Shown: positions 46,591 to 57,781, counted from the first letter of the stretch. The stretch is 64,000 nucleotides of DNA from Psococerastis gibbosa (GCA_963971405.1 OZ020489.1:11470001-11534000); one strand, 5' to 3'. Notes: generated from the sequence alone by a model not told the origin. Made by a program: numbers and translations.

Positions 46591-49298
46591 TTAAAAATTT
46601 AAAGTTGAGTAGCGGTAATGCAATGGCTTTGATGAGCGTGGGCGGACTCGAAATAAATTGTGAAATTTATCTGAGAAAATCGCTGAGTAGGTAATATGAG
46701 TTTGGCAATGCTTCAGCCTGCTAGAAAATTTTAGCATTAAGTGCTCTCGCCGTAGTTGCAGGGGTGGTTCATATGCGTCCACACATAAACTCATTGTGGG
46801 GCTGGACTTAAAAGCACCGGTGCAGATTCGAAGGGCCTCATAGTGGACGGTGTCTAGACTTTGTAGAAGAGTTTGTGTAGCTGCTCCATACACTATGCTG
46901 CCGTAATCTAGACGAGACCGAATCAAGGCTCGATACAGTTGAAGCAGTGTTTTACGGTCCGCACCCCAGTCATTACCGCTGACAACCTTGAGTAAGTTAA
47001 GAGTGTTTGTACATTTAGCTCTTAACTGTATGATGTGCTCCTTCCAGGTTAACTTTTTATCCAGGACAAGACCGAGAAACCGATGCGAGGTCACAACTGG
47101 TATTTGTAAATTGTGGAAAGAAAGTACTGGGTCATCATGGCAATGCTTTCTGCAAAAATGGACTATTTTGGTTTTAAGTGGATTGAAGGTGAACCCAGAG
47201 CCTTGGGACCATTGCTCCAGAGAAATTAATATAGGTCTGAGCACATGTTCAATATTCCTAAGACACTTTGCCCTGTACAAAAGACACATATCATCAATGT
47301 AAAAAGAGGCTAAAACTTCTGGTGGTATAAGCTCAGTGACCGTGTTTAGGGCACAATTAAAAATATTGCAGCTCAAGACACATCCTTGAGGCGTGCCTAA
47401 GCCTAAAGTGTGTGTTAAAGAGATGGTAGAGCCACATTTCACTGCAAAAGTTCGATTATGCAAAAATTTTCGGATGAATGATGGCAATTGCCCGCGTAAG
47501 CCCCATCTTAGGAATTGATGTAGTACAGAGACTGTCCATGTACGGTCATAGGCCTTTGCTATATCAAAGAAAATGCCTATTATGTGTTCTCTTTGTACAA
47601 AACCTTCCTGTATGTAGTTACTAACGCGAAGTAGGTGGTCTGTAGTTGAGTGGCCTTTCCGGGATCCACATTGGAATGGGGATAACAGCTTTCTTTCGTT
47701 TAAAACCCATCTGAAACGTGCATTAACCATCCGTTCCATTAGTTTCACTAGGGTGTTTGTTAAGGATATAGGCCTATAGGAAGATGTAGAAGAAGGGTCT
47801 GAGCCGGGTTTGGGCACTGGAAAAATTAGGCTATGCTTCCAAGTCGAAGGGATTTCACTCGTTTTCCATATATAATTATAAAGAGAAAGCAGGTAGGATA
47901 AATGAGAGTCGGGAAGGTGAATCAGAAAGGCATACGGTATAGTATCAGGGCCAGGTGCACTGGTTTTTTGTTTAACTGACTCCAGAGCTTGAGTAAGTTC
48001 GGCCATAGTGAAAGGAACATTGTAACTTTCATTTTCACCCCCAGAAAAAGAGACCGGCTCTTTATCTAAACGCTCTTTAATTTTTAGACTAGTTAAAGGT
48101 AGAATGTCTTCACTGGACGATTCTGAAAAATGCAATGCTAACTGGTTGACAATGTCTGCCGGGTTGGTGTATGTCGTCCCATCCACAATTAGGGGTGACA
48201 AAAGAGAGGAGTTTCGGCCCCGTATACTCCGAATACGTTTCCAAACGGTTGAAGGAGGGGTGGATGCTGTAAGGGTAGAAACAAAATTTCGCCAGTATTC
48301 TAATTTACTATTTTTTAGGTTTTTTTTGGTAATTGCCTCCTGTTTCTTATACTCTAATAGGTTCGCAGTGGATGGGATACGATTGAAACGGTTATATAGT
48401 TGGCGTCTTAGTTTGACTGCTAAAGCACATTTCCGTGTCCACCATGGGACAGTAGGTCTTTTGCCCCGTTGGGGGTTTGTCTGGGGAATAGTTGATGAGG
48501 CAGCCGAAATAATTTTCTGTTGGAATCGAGTGGCTGTAGAATCTATATCCAAGAAGGGAGCATCGGGTTGGAGGGATGGAGGGGGAGAGCCCAGGGCTCT
48601 CTGATATGCAACCCAATCAGCAGCCTCAATTTTCCATGTTGGCGAAAAAGTATAATTGGAGACGGGCGTTCGCGTTATATATTTAATTAAAATTGGGTTG
48701 TGGTCACTACTGCAGAGGTCAGGGTATACTTCCCATGAGAAGTCGCTGCTAATTGATTGGGAAGTTATAGTAAGATCTATAGCACACCAGGTACGCCTGG
48801 TAGAAAAATGTGTGGGTGTCCCGTCATTTAAAAGCTGGAGCGAAAAAGCCTGTACTATGGCCTCAATATCTTTTCCCAGCAAATCCGAGGAAGAGGTGTT
48901 TTTGGACCAAAGGGGTGAATGAGCATTGAAATCGCCCGCCAAGCAAAAGGGGTGACCTAACTGCTGGATTAGGCTCTGCATGTCTGATCTGGAGATAGTG
49001 AGGCCAGGTCTAATATAGATTGAACAGAGGGTTATAGGTTTGTCTAATAGTGTACGTATAGCCACTGCCTGAAATGGAGATGTTAGAGGAATTCTTGTAG
49101 CTGACAATTGTTGCTGAATATAAATTGCTGCACCCCCCTTCCGCCGCCCAGGAGTGACGTCATTGTCACAAAAATATTTGTCTCTGAAAAATGCGTTTCC
49201 TGAAATAGCATTGCAATCGGTTGGAATTTATTAATTAAGTATTCAATTTCTGCTAATTTGTGAGCCACTCCGTTGGGGTTCCATTGTAAAACATTCAT
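46591..49298 (-). CDS. LINE ORF2: endonuclease-reverse transcriptase (one frameshift)
   Basis: Reading starts MNVLQWNPNGVAHKLAEIE at 49,298 (start of an APE-type endonuclease). It changes frame at a T-run near 49,185 and continues as an 838-codon ORF (46,591-49,107). Endonuclease marks are GDFNAHSPLWS and SSDHNPI. Reverse transcriptase marks are YRPISLTN, FDIAKAYDRTW (motif A), GTPQGCVLS and FYIDDM (motif C). The enzyme nicks target DNA and copies the RNA from the nick. The single frame break in a homopolymer may be a sequence error. RNase H follows in another frame. Confidence 0.9.
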
Positions 49299-50770
49299 TA
49301 AATTGGTTCATCTGAAGATGAGTTTGTGGGCGAAACGGGAGATTGGTTACCACTGACATCCATCGAGGTGTGTAACTGGTTGTTAGAAGTTTCCTCGTGA
49401 CCTGCCTGTACATGTAAAGGAGGAATCTCACGAGTATCAGTATGGTTGACTTTCGATTGCCGATGAGCCTTGGTACGGCCACTTCCTTCGATAAGTTGAG
49501 ACTGTGCAGAAAATTGTAGTTTGGTCTGGCCAAAATTAAATGTAGGTGGAATTGGATGAACCCTTTCGGGAGGAGGTGCGCCCGGGTGGGGGGAGGAAAT
49601 ATGAGGTGGTGAGGCATGGGCATCAGTAGATACAGCCACCGGCTGAACCTGAGAGTGGACCTGGATGCCTGAGTTAGCAATCAAAGAGGGTGCGATGTGT
49701 GCCAACAGCGTAGTAACTAAATTGGTTAGTTTGGTTACCTGCTCAGTGAGAGATTCCACTTTAGGAAGTAATTGTTTACATTCCTGGCATGTCGACGGGG
49801 CCTGCAAGGCAGGGGAGGAACGAACAGTGCTTGGGGGAGGGGGTTTAACCGTGGGGGAAGGTCTAGGGGGTGACTGGCTTGAATTTGTTGACCACTGTTG
49901 ACTGTTTGCGGTAGCATTGGCGTAAGATTTTTTAACCGTTCGACGAGCTACAGGTACACTTATGTTCTGCTGTTGTGACATGCGCACAGCTCGACACTCG
50001 GATTTATATACTGGACATTCGGAAGACATTACATTATGGGCAGTACTTTGACACGCGGAGCATTTTTGGGGTCTTGTACATTTTTCATTTTCGAGGGGAT
50101 GTTCTTGGGCGCAGTGTGGACAGCGCCTGGGATTCGGGCATGGAGTGCGGTGTCCATATTTATTGCAGTGGAAGCAACGCAATGGTTTAGGGTAGTAGGG
50201 GGTTACTGGGTAACGTTGGTAGCATATTTTAATATGGTCTGGAGGGAACTGGCGAGAAAAGGTCAGTGCGTAGGTAGGTGGCCGTTGGCCAGATTGAGTT
50301 TTGGTTTTATTGGTGAGACATTGAACGTGCGTTACCTCTTGTGTCTTAAGTGCTTGCAGAATTTCCTCGTCACTTAAGGACACAAGATCCCAACACCGTA
50401 TTATACCTTTAACACTATTTAGGAATCCGTGCGGTGTGACAGTTATTGGGATAGTATTCCCCTTCAAGGATGTCAAGGCCAAAAGAGCATCTGTCTGCTC
50501 CTGGGATTGAGTTTTCACTACAAAAATTCCACTTTTGTGTCTCTTGACACTGTCAGGGGGAAGTTGACCCAACTTTTGCAACGCCTGGGAAAGGGTGCTT
50601 TCAATGAGGAAAGGGGAGACGGCCTGCAATGTTTTCCCCTCTTCAGCATGCTGGAAGGCCAGGAACATGCCTGCTGAAAAGGTGAAACATGACGGTTCTA
50701 TCAGTGGAGAGACTTGCCGAGGTCTTTTGTAGGCACCTGTCCTGGCTGGAACGTTTGCAGCACCGTGCAT
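49298..50770 (-). CDS. LINE ORF1: gag-like nucleic-acid-binding protein
   Basis: 490 codons from ATG at 50,770. This class of protein binds element RNA and forms the ribonucleoprotein used for retrotransposition. Three Cys/His knuckles lie at about residues 198-260 (CFHCNKYGHRTPC, CPHCAQEHPLENEKC, CSACQSTAHNVMSSEC), preceded by an RRM-like region (about 85-190). A proline/serine-rich segment (about 290-440) follows, and the C-terminus is polar. The ORF is intact. It ends where ORF2 begins: the ORF2 ATG at 49,298 overlaps the end of ORF1, a compact arrangement typical of I-type elements. Confidence 0.9.
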   Translation of the reverse strand: MHGAANVPARTGAYKRPRQVSPLIEPSCFTFSAGMFLAFQHAEEGKTLQAVSPFLIESTLSQALQKLGQLPPDSVKRHKSGIFVVKTQSQEQTDALLALTSLKGNTIPITVTPHGFLNSVKGIIRCWDLVSLSDEEILQALKTQEVTHVQCLTNKTKTQSGQRPPTYALTFSRQFPPDHIKICYQRYPVTPYYPKPLRCFHCNKYGHRTPCPNPRRCPHCAQEHPLENEKCTRPQKCSACQSTAHNVMSSECPVYKSECRAVRMSQQQNISVPVARRTVKKSYANATANSQQWSTNSSQSPPRPSPTVKPPPPSTVRSSPALQAPSTCQECKQLLPKVESLTEQVTKLTNLVTTLLAHIAPSLIANSGIQVHSQVQPVAVSTDAHASPPHISSPHPGAPPPERVHPIPPTFNFGQTKLQFSAQSQLIEGSGRTKAHRQSKVNHTDTREIPPLHVQAGHEETSNNQLHTSMDVSGNQSPVSPTNSSSDEPI

Positions 50771-50850
50771 GTTCCAGCCACAGTCAGAGACCTGAAAAGG
50801 AAAGGAAGCTCACCGACACGTATACCACTTCCTGGCAAAAGAGAGAATTA

Positions 50851-51269
50851 TTCCAAGTATGAATCCTGTAGTAATCCAAAGTAATCCAACAGCGCAAACA
50901 CAGCACAGCACAGAAAACCCCAGTACTCATGCGTAAAAACACGTCCGATCTCGAAGCGAGTCAAGATTGAACTCGCCTGAAATAATATTGGTAATATTGG
51001 TAATGTACTCGTCAAAATATTGTAGCATGATGTAGTGTATAATACTGACATTAAGTTAACTTAAGTTGAAGAAGCGACCCCCTCAATATAACCGAAAGTA
51101 GTATAAGTATAGATATGTAAAATCTGAACTTGGTGGGATTTGAGCATACATTCTATGCCTTACCAAGGCATCGTTTTAATAGCTAGAACGCAAGCCCGGT
51201 CAAGTACAGAATTTACTAAAACCTCTACATATAATACCATGCTCGCCGACATGATTCTCATTTGTTAGA
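50851..51269. other. Intronic sequence with a tRNA-like 3' half
   Basis: At about 51,124-51,200 the minus strand reads like the 3' half of a tRNA-derived SINE (TGCTCAAATCCCACCAAGTT). A similar half in the opposite orientation (GTGGGTTCGAATCCCGCC) lies at about 51,930-51,960. The two face each other across a MITE. No gene. Confidence 0.4.
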
Positions 51270-51823
51270 TATAAGGGGTATTCACTGCTTTTCGATTTCC
51301 CCAAGGGAAAGTATAGGAATAGAACTCCAGTTTTTCTACGGTAGAAAAATAATGCCATAATGAAATTTATTTCAAAACATTCCCCCACTTTCCACAACTA
51401 GCCCTACTTGGTTGGGTAAACTGAGCTTGGGAAATCGAAAACGCCAAACGGCCATTTTTGTTGTTGTTTTGCATTTGAATTTTGGTTTTATTTTTATTTA
51501 ATTTTAAAAAAATGAGCTCTGCGACAGAAATTAATAAAAAAAAAGCAAACATATGGCAAGAGGTGGACTACAGCAGATGTTCGAAAGTTAAGTGAAGGCA
51601 AAGAAACTTTGGAAGTAGGTTAGGTTAGGTCGTGTAAAGTCAGAAACTTAGAGGTAGGTATACGTTTCCATGGCAAATATTTTTCTACCGTAGAAAAACT
51701 GGAGTTATATTCATACTTTCCCTTAGGCGGCAATTCCACCGGCGAATTTACTTCATTTGTGATTAAATTCGCCGCTGGAATTGCCGCCAAAGGGAAATCG
51801 AAAGGCAGAGAATACCCCTAGTA
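51270..51823. mobile_element. MITE with nested palindromes (~550 bp)
   Basis: AAGGGGTATTCACTGC and GCAGAGAATACCCCT form the ends, and TTTTTCTACGGTAGAAAAAT and ATTTTTCTACCGTAGAAAAA form an inner inverted pair. A second palindrome, GGCGGCAATTCCACCGGCGA with TCGCCGCTGGAATTGCCGCC, lies at about 51,727-51,789. No ORF of note. Target duplication not established. Confidence 0.6.
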
Positions 51824-52352
51824 GGTAGGTTAGCACCAGCTATACTACCACCTAACCCAACAGGTCTGTGAGCTAACTTAAGGCAATGGCTTTTTCCATT
51901 ATTGTAATTAAGACAATGCCCCGACAACATAATCGTGGGTTCGAATCCCGCCAAGTTCAGATTTTTTTATATTATGCTCTACATTAGTTTATGATACTCG
52001 TCATAAGTTTGGTGTATACAACAGCATGTTGTACGTACCTAGTAGCCTGCATGAAAAGAATACGTTGATTTCATTAAATTCTTTTAATTTTCATTGATAA
52101 ATATACACAAATACACACTAGAGACGGAATGGGGAAAATATTCCCCAACATAGGTCATCAATGAAGAATGGTTAAAATTAACATATACATGTACAGTACT
52201 GTAATCAGTGAGTATATGCCAAAATTGAATTTAAATCCCATATGCACACACTAAAATATAATAAGCATCTCTAATTTCAATTTATGAAGGTTGGATATTT
52301 TTAATAATTCTAATATAAAAATACAAATTTAAGTTTGGTTTATCTCACTAAG

Positions 52353-52515
52353 CGGCCCGATCTGACGATGGTACTTATCATTTAAGTGACGCTTATCTTG
52401 CTTTTAATCATTGAATCGGTTCACATAGGCTATAACTACTACTACCGATTCAATAATAACAAATAATAAAATAAGCGTCACTTAAATTATAAGTATCAGT
52501 GGTCGGATCGGGCCT
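52353..52515. mobile_element. Hairpin MITE (~160 bp)
   Basis: Ends GGCCCGATCTGAC and GTCGGATCGGGCC, followed inward by TTTAAGTGACGCTTAT/ATAAGCGTCACTTAA and ATTGAATCGGT/ACCGATTCAAT, fold into one long imperfect hairpin with a short loop. No coding capacity. Confidence 0.75.
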
Positions 52516-52528
52516 AAACCTATTAATA

Positions 52529-52623
52529 ACACTTGAGTGTTCATCGATGTAAATATAGCTGCAAAAAAATTCATTCGACAAGAATACGAAAAATAGCTGT
52601 TTACTTATTTCATTTTATTTAAA
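52529..52623 (+). repeat. Orphan partial copy of the 1-6,340 satellite
   Basis: GTGTTCATCGATGTAAAT, TTCATTCGACAAGAATACGA and AAATAGCTGTTTACTTATTT follow in the order of the satellite monomer, 46 kb away from the array. It is a single partial unit, next to a MITE. Confidence 0.85.
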
Positions 52624-52671
52624 CAGAGTGATAGTGACACAGTAATAGACAATTGTATATTCATTTTACAC

Positions 52672-52832
52672 AATTTTTTTTTTTTTTTTTTTTAAATATT
52701 TAAACGCGGGTCCCTGTTGGGAAATTGCGTTAGGAAGTTGGGGATGTTCACCTATTAATTTGTGGAAAGGGGTTATTCGCTCTGCAGTGTAAGTAGTGGG
52801 GGGGGGGGGTGTAAATGTTGAAGAAACATTTA
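52672..52832 (-). mobile_element. Very short I-type LINE 3' end
   Basis: A poly-T tract (poly-A on the minus strand), then GCGGGTCCCTGTTGGGAA, GTTAGGAAGTTGGGGATG and the GTAAGTAGTGGGG G-tract match the 3' UTR of the LINE at 45.44 kb. Only about 160 bp were copied. Confidence 0.8.
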
Positions 52833-53215
52833 ACCACAATTAACCACAAGGTACTCGTGCATCGATAAAGTACGGTTCTCGACAATTTAACCTAATTGAA
52901 TTACAAATTAGTGATTACAAATTCGAGAGACAAAAATATAAATTCAATTCAAAAGTAGGCCTAATGTTAAAAAAATGGTAGAATTGGGTATTACTACATA
53001 AATGATGTTAGCAGACAAAAAATTCGTTGACGGCCACATCTCATGAGGAGACGTTTCGCTTGGCTTCTGGGGACGTTACGGCCCGTAAAAATACACATCT
53101 GTCCGTACCAGCCTGCTGTTATCACTAGGCACGGTACTAGTACATTGTACATCAATGGGAGGAAAGGCTTATCACAGCTTTTCAACGGTTTTAAACAAGT
53201 GTTGTTAAAACTTAC

Positions 53216-53302
53216 GCTGGTCCTCTTCAGAGGAATTCACGTTGGCCCGTCCACTGGATACTTTACCGGTTCCTGATCACCCTGAGTTCACCAGTTTCAG
53301 AT
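53216..53302 (-). pseudogene. Fat-like cadherin exon (cytoplasmic tail), in-frame TGA
   Basis: 87 bp with acceptor ATTATTTTTACAG and donor GTAAGT, entering and leaving in phase 1 as its neighbours require. The frame reads DLKLVNSG, a TGA at about 53,278, then SGTGKVSSGRANVNSSEEDQ. Everything except the one stop looks like a normal acidic/Ser-rich tail exon. The TGA is either a real nonsense change or an assembly error. Confidence 0.55.
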
Positions 53303-53899
53303 CTGTAAAAATAATATTCATTAAAATTATATAAATAATAAATAAATAAGATTTATTGTGTTGCCAACAGAGTTCAAATAAGACATCACTTACAGTAGAA
53401 ACGTAAAACAATACTCGAGAAATACGCAGTCAAATTGAAAATTATGTCAAAGACCAAACAAGCGTAGGGCCTAAGCATAGTAGGCCTAGACTGTAAACTA
53501 CCAGGGGCGTAATTTCAATATTTTTCAGGGGGGCAAGATGACTAAGAGGCACATTTTTACAAAAGGTGAGCTCTTAAACTCGACCTGAAGGAAGCAACGG
53601 TTCTATTGTAGCTTCCCTAATCTCAGCTGGGGTGGGTTCCAGAGTACGGCAGATGGTAAAAGGCTTGTGAAACCTGTCAGGGCTGTGGAGAGGGATTTCA
53701 AGAAGGATTTCTGTTAGACAGCCTGTTTATGCTAGTTGCTAGTGGATATCAAAACGAACATTCACTGAAATACTGAAACATAGCGTTCTAACAAAATTGT
53801 TACCTAAAACAACAAAAATGTACAGACGAATTAATTAGATTAGAAACAAGTTATGTATATAGATCGATAACTGAAGTTATGCTACTGACACTGGTGTAG
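53303..53899. other. Intronic sequence, no gene recognised
   Basis: AT-rich. No supported feature. Confidence 0.4.
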
Positions 53900-54330
53900 A
53901 CGCCCATTTAGAACTTGAGTAGGTCACCTCAAGGCCTTATTAAACATCCGGACACCAAAAGGGGAATTGGATATAGAACACGCGTGAGTCAGGTGATATC
54001 CCTGCTCACTGATCACTGGAACGTAAGCCCTCACCTCACCCAGATTGGTGTGCAAGTGGACAACAATCTGTGCCGATATTGTGCGATAGAGACCGAAAGT
54101 GGATGGCACATTCTCGCTGAGTATCATGTGATCTAGCGCCCCAGACTTGAGCATGCAGGGTGCACTGTTGCTAATGACGGTTGGGCTCCAGTAAGCCAAT
54201 CTGCTGCCATAGCGAGATTCGCAGAAGCAATAGAACTCGACTAGTGCGACTGGGGGACCTATCGACCCAAATTGAGGCCTGGGTCCCGACTCCAAGATCG
54301 TACATACTATACTGTACATACAGCCTCAAG
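53900..54330 (+). pseudogene. Retroelement C-terminal (zinc-finger tail) fragment
   Basis: ORF 53,915-54,136 contains LTDHWNVSPHLTQIGVQ and LCRYCAIETESGWHILAEY, the Cys/His pattern at the end of many non-LTR ORF2 proteins. The next frames continue with VANDGWAPVSQ and IARFAEAIEL. Upstream domains are missing. It sits on the strand opposite to the cadherin, in an intron. Confidence 0.65.
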
Positions 54331-54763
54331 GCAAAGACATGCTCAAATTCACACAGTAAACCTATTCACTATGTTGAGCGGTGTGATACTGACAGCTCAA
54401 TGTCCCCTTTCATAAGGTTAATCTGTGTTCAGTATTCCCAGATTCTCATCAAAACGCCCCTCTATTCATAAAAATTCCTTTGTTTCTACAATTATCAACA
54501 TTCCCCCTTTTCTTTCGACAAGTCAGGGCTTTCATTTCACAAACCATACGCTACTAATATTGCAAAACAAAACGCTGGCGTAACTTTTGCACACTTTAAA
54601 AGATTATTAATTATAAAATTTCTAACACCCCCTGGTCACTGGGGAAGACCACAGTCTACTGCTCTATCCGCAAAGCAACAAAGATGACTCTGTCGACACG
54701 AGAGCCGACCGGCCAAAAACGGGCGTAGGCTAACGTAAGAAGTCAGCAGTATAGTCTACTTAC

Positions 54764-55016
54764 CATTCTTGATACTGTTTTCAGAAAAACTAGCTAACGG
54801 TATCGCCGACCAGGAGGGTTTGCCAGCGTCGACGTCGGCGGGGGGTTGGCAAGACCTGTTGAGGTTGCGCAGATAATCCGCTGGGAGCTCTGCCTCCAAC
54901 TCGTCGCCCGCTGAGCCATAGCTCCGCAGCGAGTCCAAGTTGTTGAGGGGGATGGGTGGATGGGGCTCGGAGGACGCCGTGTAGGAGGCGGGGCGCTGCG
55001 GCCCTGGGACTTCCCT
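54764..55016 (-). CDS. kug-like: Fat-like cadherin exon: conserved cytoplasmic segment
   Basis: 253 bp, acceptor TTGTTTTTGTAG, donor GTAAGT, phase 0 in and 1 out. The frame reads REVPGPQRPASYTASSE, PIPLNNLDSLRSYGSAGDE and ADYLRNLNRS through SENSIKN. The LDSLRSYGSAGDELE and DYLRNLN elements are those I associate with the cytoplasmic tail of Fat-like cadherins. The exon is intact and follows in phase from the transmembrane exon at 57,052-57,781. This is the best evidence that the minus-strand gene is a Fat-like cadherin and not Crumbs or another EGF/LamG protein. Confidence 0.8.
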
Positions 55017-55621
55017 CTACAAAAACAACCAGTAAATGTTAACCAAGGATAATAAAATCAAATAGATGGCGCCTAACCGTAAGCTAACGAAAACGCACGG
55101 TATACCAGTTTTCCAATGGGCAAAAATGCACACGGAAACAATACAAATAATGACTGAAATCCATACGGTCGTTATACAGGCGCAGTGAAATCTGCGAAAT
55201 TGACCTTGGGCTTTGACTCTTGGACTTATGAGACTAGGTACCAACGTCTTTTGCCGCTTCATTGCATACGCTGTTGATGTCCGCAACCAGCTAGCCTGAA
55301 GCTTACAAGTTTGAAATTTGGCGACATTTTCCTCAGACTGTAATGATTGAGACAAAGCGTGGTTGAACATTGAGGAGCATGAATTTAAAAAGCGATTTGT
55401 CACAAAAAAATTTTTTGTTGGAATCACTGGAATCGTCGATTGCTAAAACACATTTAATAAAAAGTCTAATTCGATTCCTATATTATAAAAGAATATTAAA
55501 TAAAATATTACATCCCTTAATGTATTTTATTATTTTATATAATTTAGATTCAGTTCTAAGTCTCCCCTACATTTACAGTTTCAAGTGGCAAATCGCCTTT
55601 AATTATAGACTTTTTACTTTT

Positions 55622-55775
55622 TTGTTCTATTACTAAGCCAACTAGAAAGACCCGGGACCACCTGCTTTACGTGCCCTCCGAAGCATTACCAGAAAATGCA
55701 GCAAGTGTGGGACTCGAACCAACAACCTTTCGGGTGAAAGTCGGAGTCTATACCACTACTCTACATGTCCTTTTG
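55622..55775 (-). mobile_element. tRNA-derived SINE, family 1, copy 3
   Basis: Reverse-complement copy of the same SINE as at 39,660 and 44,078, with CTTTCACCCGAAAGG and GGTTCGAGTCCCACAC on the minus strand. The body is shortened: the TTTACAGCCCTAACTCC segment is missing. Confidence 0.7.
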
Positions 55776-55990
55776 TATGCAAGCCCCTCAATTAAGTTGT
55801 TCCGAAGGATAATATATTACCGTACCATTAAATAGTTACTTCATTGCAAATACGTCATATTACTACAAATCTGTTTTTATACGCTAGATGTTAGACTTGT
55901 CAATTATTTTTCAAATAAACGGTTCGTTTCAATAAAATTGAGAGATGGTTTAAATAAATAACGAGTCTGTATGAGTTTTAAATTAAGTAA

Positions 55991-56140
55991 CGGCTATTTC
56001 ACCTGTCAATATTCCGTCAGTTATGCATCAATAATAAGTCTCTACCATATTATAAATTAACTTATAATAGTCTCCTTAAAACAAAAATCTCTTCAATTAT
56101 TGATGCACAAATGACGGAATATTGAAAAGTGGAATAGCCG
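55991..56140. mobile_element. Hairpin MITE (~150 bp)
   Basis: CGGCTATTTCACCTGTCAAT with ATTGAAAAGTGGAATAGCCG, then ATTCCGTCAGTTATGCATCA with TGATGCACAAATGACGGAAT, make an imperfect hairpin over most of its length. No ORF. Confidence 0.7.
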
Positions 56141-56504
56141 CCTTACCTATTACGTATGCGCACAAAACCTGCAGAAAGGAAATTATTGTAAATGAAAAAC
56201 AATACCTATACCTATACAAAACGTTAAACAACTTCTTGTTAGCCTAGGTAAAAAAGGATTAAGAGCAACTTCGGTAAATAGGTGACACGCGGAAACCAAA
56301 AATTTAGATATTTTAGGCTAAAATTTAGGCTACAGAAAAATGTTAGAGAAATCGACACACCATGCACTATTTTACATGACCTACATTTACTAAAAGACCA
56401 TTTTCTTATGGTCACTGCGATACAATGAGCCTTGCCCTCAGTGTCAAATAATCGTCGGCGGCCCTGAAAATCACCCAATCTATTATTAATTTGCCTTAAA
56501 AAAA
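56141..56504. other. Intronic sequence, no gene recognised
   Basis: AT-rich. A 92-codon minus-strand ORF (56,239-56,517) has no recognised domain. Confidence 0.4.
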
Positions 56505-56810
56505 TTGGCATTGACATACTGCAATATACCCCTGAAAGGGCGTCGAATCCAATGGCAAGGTCATGTGCACCGAATGCAGGCGACGAGGACGCCGAAGCTG
56601 GTTTTGGAAGACCCCTTCAACCACCCTAGGCTGCCCGGTAGGCCAAGGCTCAGATGGATGGACCAAGTACTAGATGATGTGCACGCCACCGGCACCCGAG
56701 ACTGGACGCTAGCGGCGGAAGATCGTCCGAGATGGCGTGGTGTAGTGGCAGCGGCCAAAAGTCCCCCCGGGCTGGATGCGCCTACCTTAGTCAAGTAAGT
56801 CACCCCTTTC
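56505..56810 (+). pseudogene. RTE-type LINE C-terminal fragment
   Basis: The 97-codon ORF carries RRIQWQGHVHRMQ, PGRPRLRWMDQVLDDV and WTLAAEDRPRWRGVVAAAK, the basic C-terminal tail of RTE/CR1-like reverse transcriptases. All upstream domains are absent. GC-rich relative to its surroundings. Confidence 0.75.
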
Positions 56811-57051
56811 TCTTTAAGGGACTCCCATATTGCAAATAACTGAGTGACACAAAACGTAGCGCCAAGGAGAACCTACAAATTATTTTACGAAGACGAGGAA
56901 ATATAAAATAAATACAAAATAGAGTGTTGACGAGTAGCCAGCCTTCTATAGCCAACCAAGATTGCAGCAGTCAGCAGCCAGGAGCTATAACGTCTTCAAA
57001 GTGTTCAGTAAATTAAGTAAGTTTTATGGGTAATAAAGTAAAAGTAAATAC

Positions 57052-57781
57052 CTGACTAACTTCTATGTTGCTCAACTTGGAGCCCCGCTTGAAATCCACA
57101 TCATGGGGCTTACACGTTGAATTCAAAACAATGTCTTTACGCGTCTCATTATTTATATGGTTACCAGAGTGTCTCGACCGGCTGGTACGCACTTTACGAA
57201 ATATAACAAAACATAACACCAACACAAGAATGACCACGAGAACGCCGACGATTCCGACCAGTTCCTCGAGAGTTAAATTATAAATGGAAGAAGAAATAGG
57301 GGCGGAATACAGAGGCGTAGCACAGAGGGGCCCACTGTACGCCCCGCGACAGTGGCACGTGTACCCGCCAATGACATTGACGCAAGTGGCACCGTGTAAA
57401 CAGGGTCCGCTAAGGCACTCGTCGAAATCGATCTCGCACAACTGACCGGCGTAGCCGTTGCACTTGCAGATGGGCCCGTTGTCGCCCTCCTCACACTGGC
57501 CGCCATTGCGGCACGGGTTCGGGTTGCAGAACCGGCCGAACTCGCAGCGAGACTCAGAGTCCCCGCGGGCAGACGCAGGTGTAGCCCTCGCCTTCAGGCT
57601 CTGGCTTGCAGATCCCTCCGTGAAGACAGGGCGACGACTCGCAAGGGTTCGTGTCGACCTCGCAGTGGTGCCCGGTCAAACGTTCGTGGCAGGAACATTC
57701 GTAGCCGTCATCTGGTAGTTGTCTGCAGGTGCCTCCGTTCTGGCACGGTTGTGTTCCGCAAGCTCCCTGTGATATAAGTAC
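57052..57781 (-). pseudogene. kug-like: Fat-like cadherin exon: EGF repeats, transmembrane segment (1-nt insertion)
   Basis: 730 bp after acceptor TTTTTTTCCCAG and before donor GTATTT. In phase 0 it reads VLISQGACGTQPCQNGGTC, a second EGF (NPCESSPCLHGGIC), then after a frame change in a GGGG run near 57,560 a third (CNPNPCRNGGQC) and a fourth, calcium-binding-type EGF (DFDECLSGPCLHGATC). A short linker precedes the transmembrane helix IVGVLVVILVLVLCFVIF and a basic stop-transfer stretch. The exon ends KRGSKLSNIEVSQ. Length is a multiple of three plus one, which matches one inserted base. Fat-like cadherins have this order: LamG, EGFs, membrane, tail. Confidence 0.8.

Larger units (their letters stand above)
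45441..50850 (-). mobile_element. Nearly full-length non-LTR retrotransposon (LINE), I-like clade
   Basis: The minus strand runs from a 5' UTR (about 50,850-50,771) through ORF1 and ORF2 (endonuclease, reverse transcriptase, RNase H) to a 3' UTR with a G/C-rich tract and a poly-A tail (45 T at 45,441-45,485 on the plus strand). A two-ORF layout with APE-type endonuclease and a C-terminal RNase H fits the I group rather than Jockey or RTE. The coding regions are largely open, so the insertion is recent. It lies in an intron of the cadherin gene in the same orientation. Two 3' fragments of the same family are at 25.1 and 52.7 kb. Confidence 0.9.

Noticed and set aside
48104..50677. Plus-strand ORFs across the LINE
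   Set aside because: They are shadows of ORF1 and ORF2 on the minus strand.
51900..51960. Genuine tRNA gene
   Set aside because: A B-box-like stretch is present but no cloverleaf with anticodon and acceptor stem can be formed. It is more likely a SINE or element end.
57065..57718. Plus-strand ORFs over the EGF exon
   Set aside because: They are antisense shadows of a well-supported exon with clear EGF and membrane motifs.
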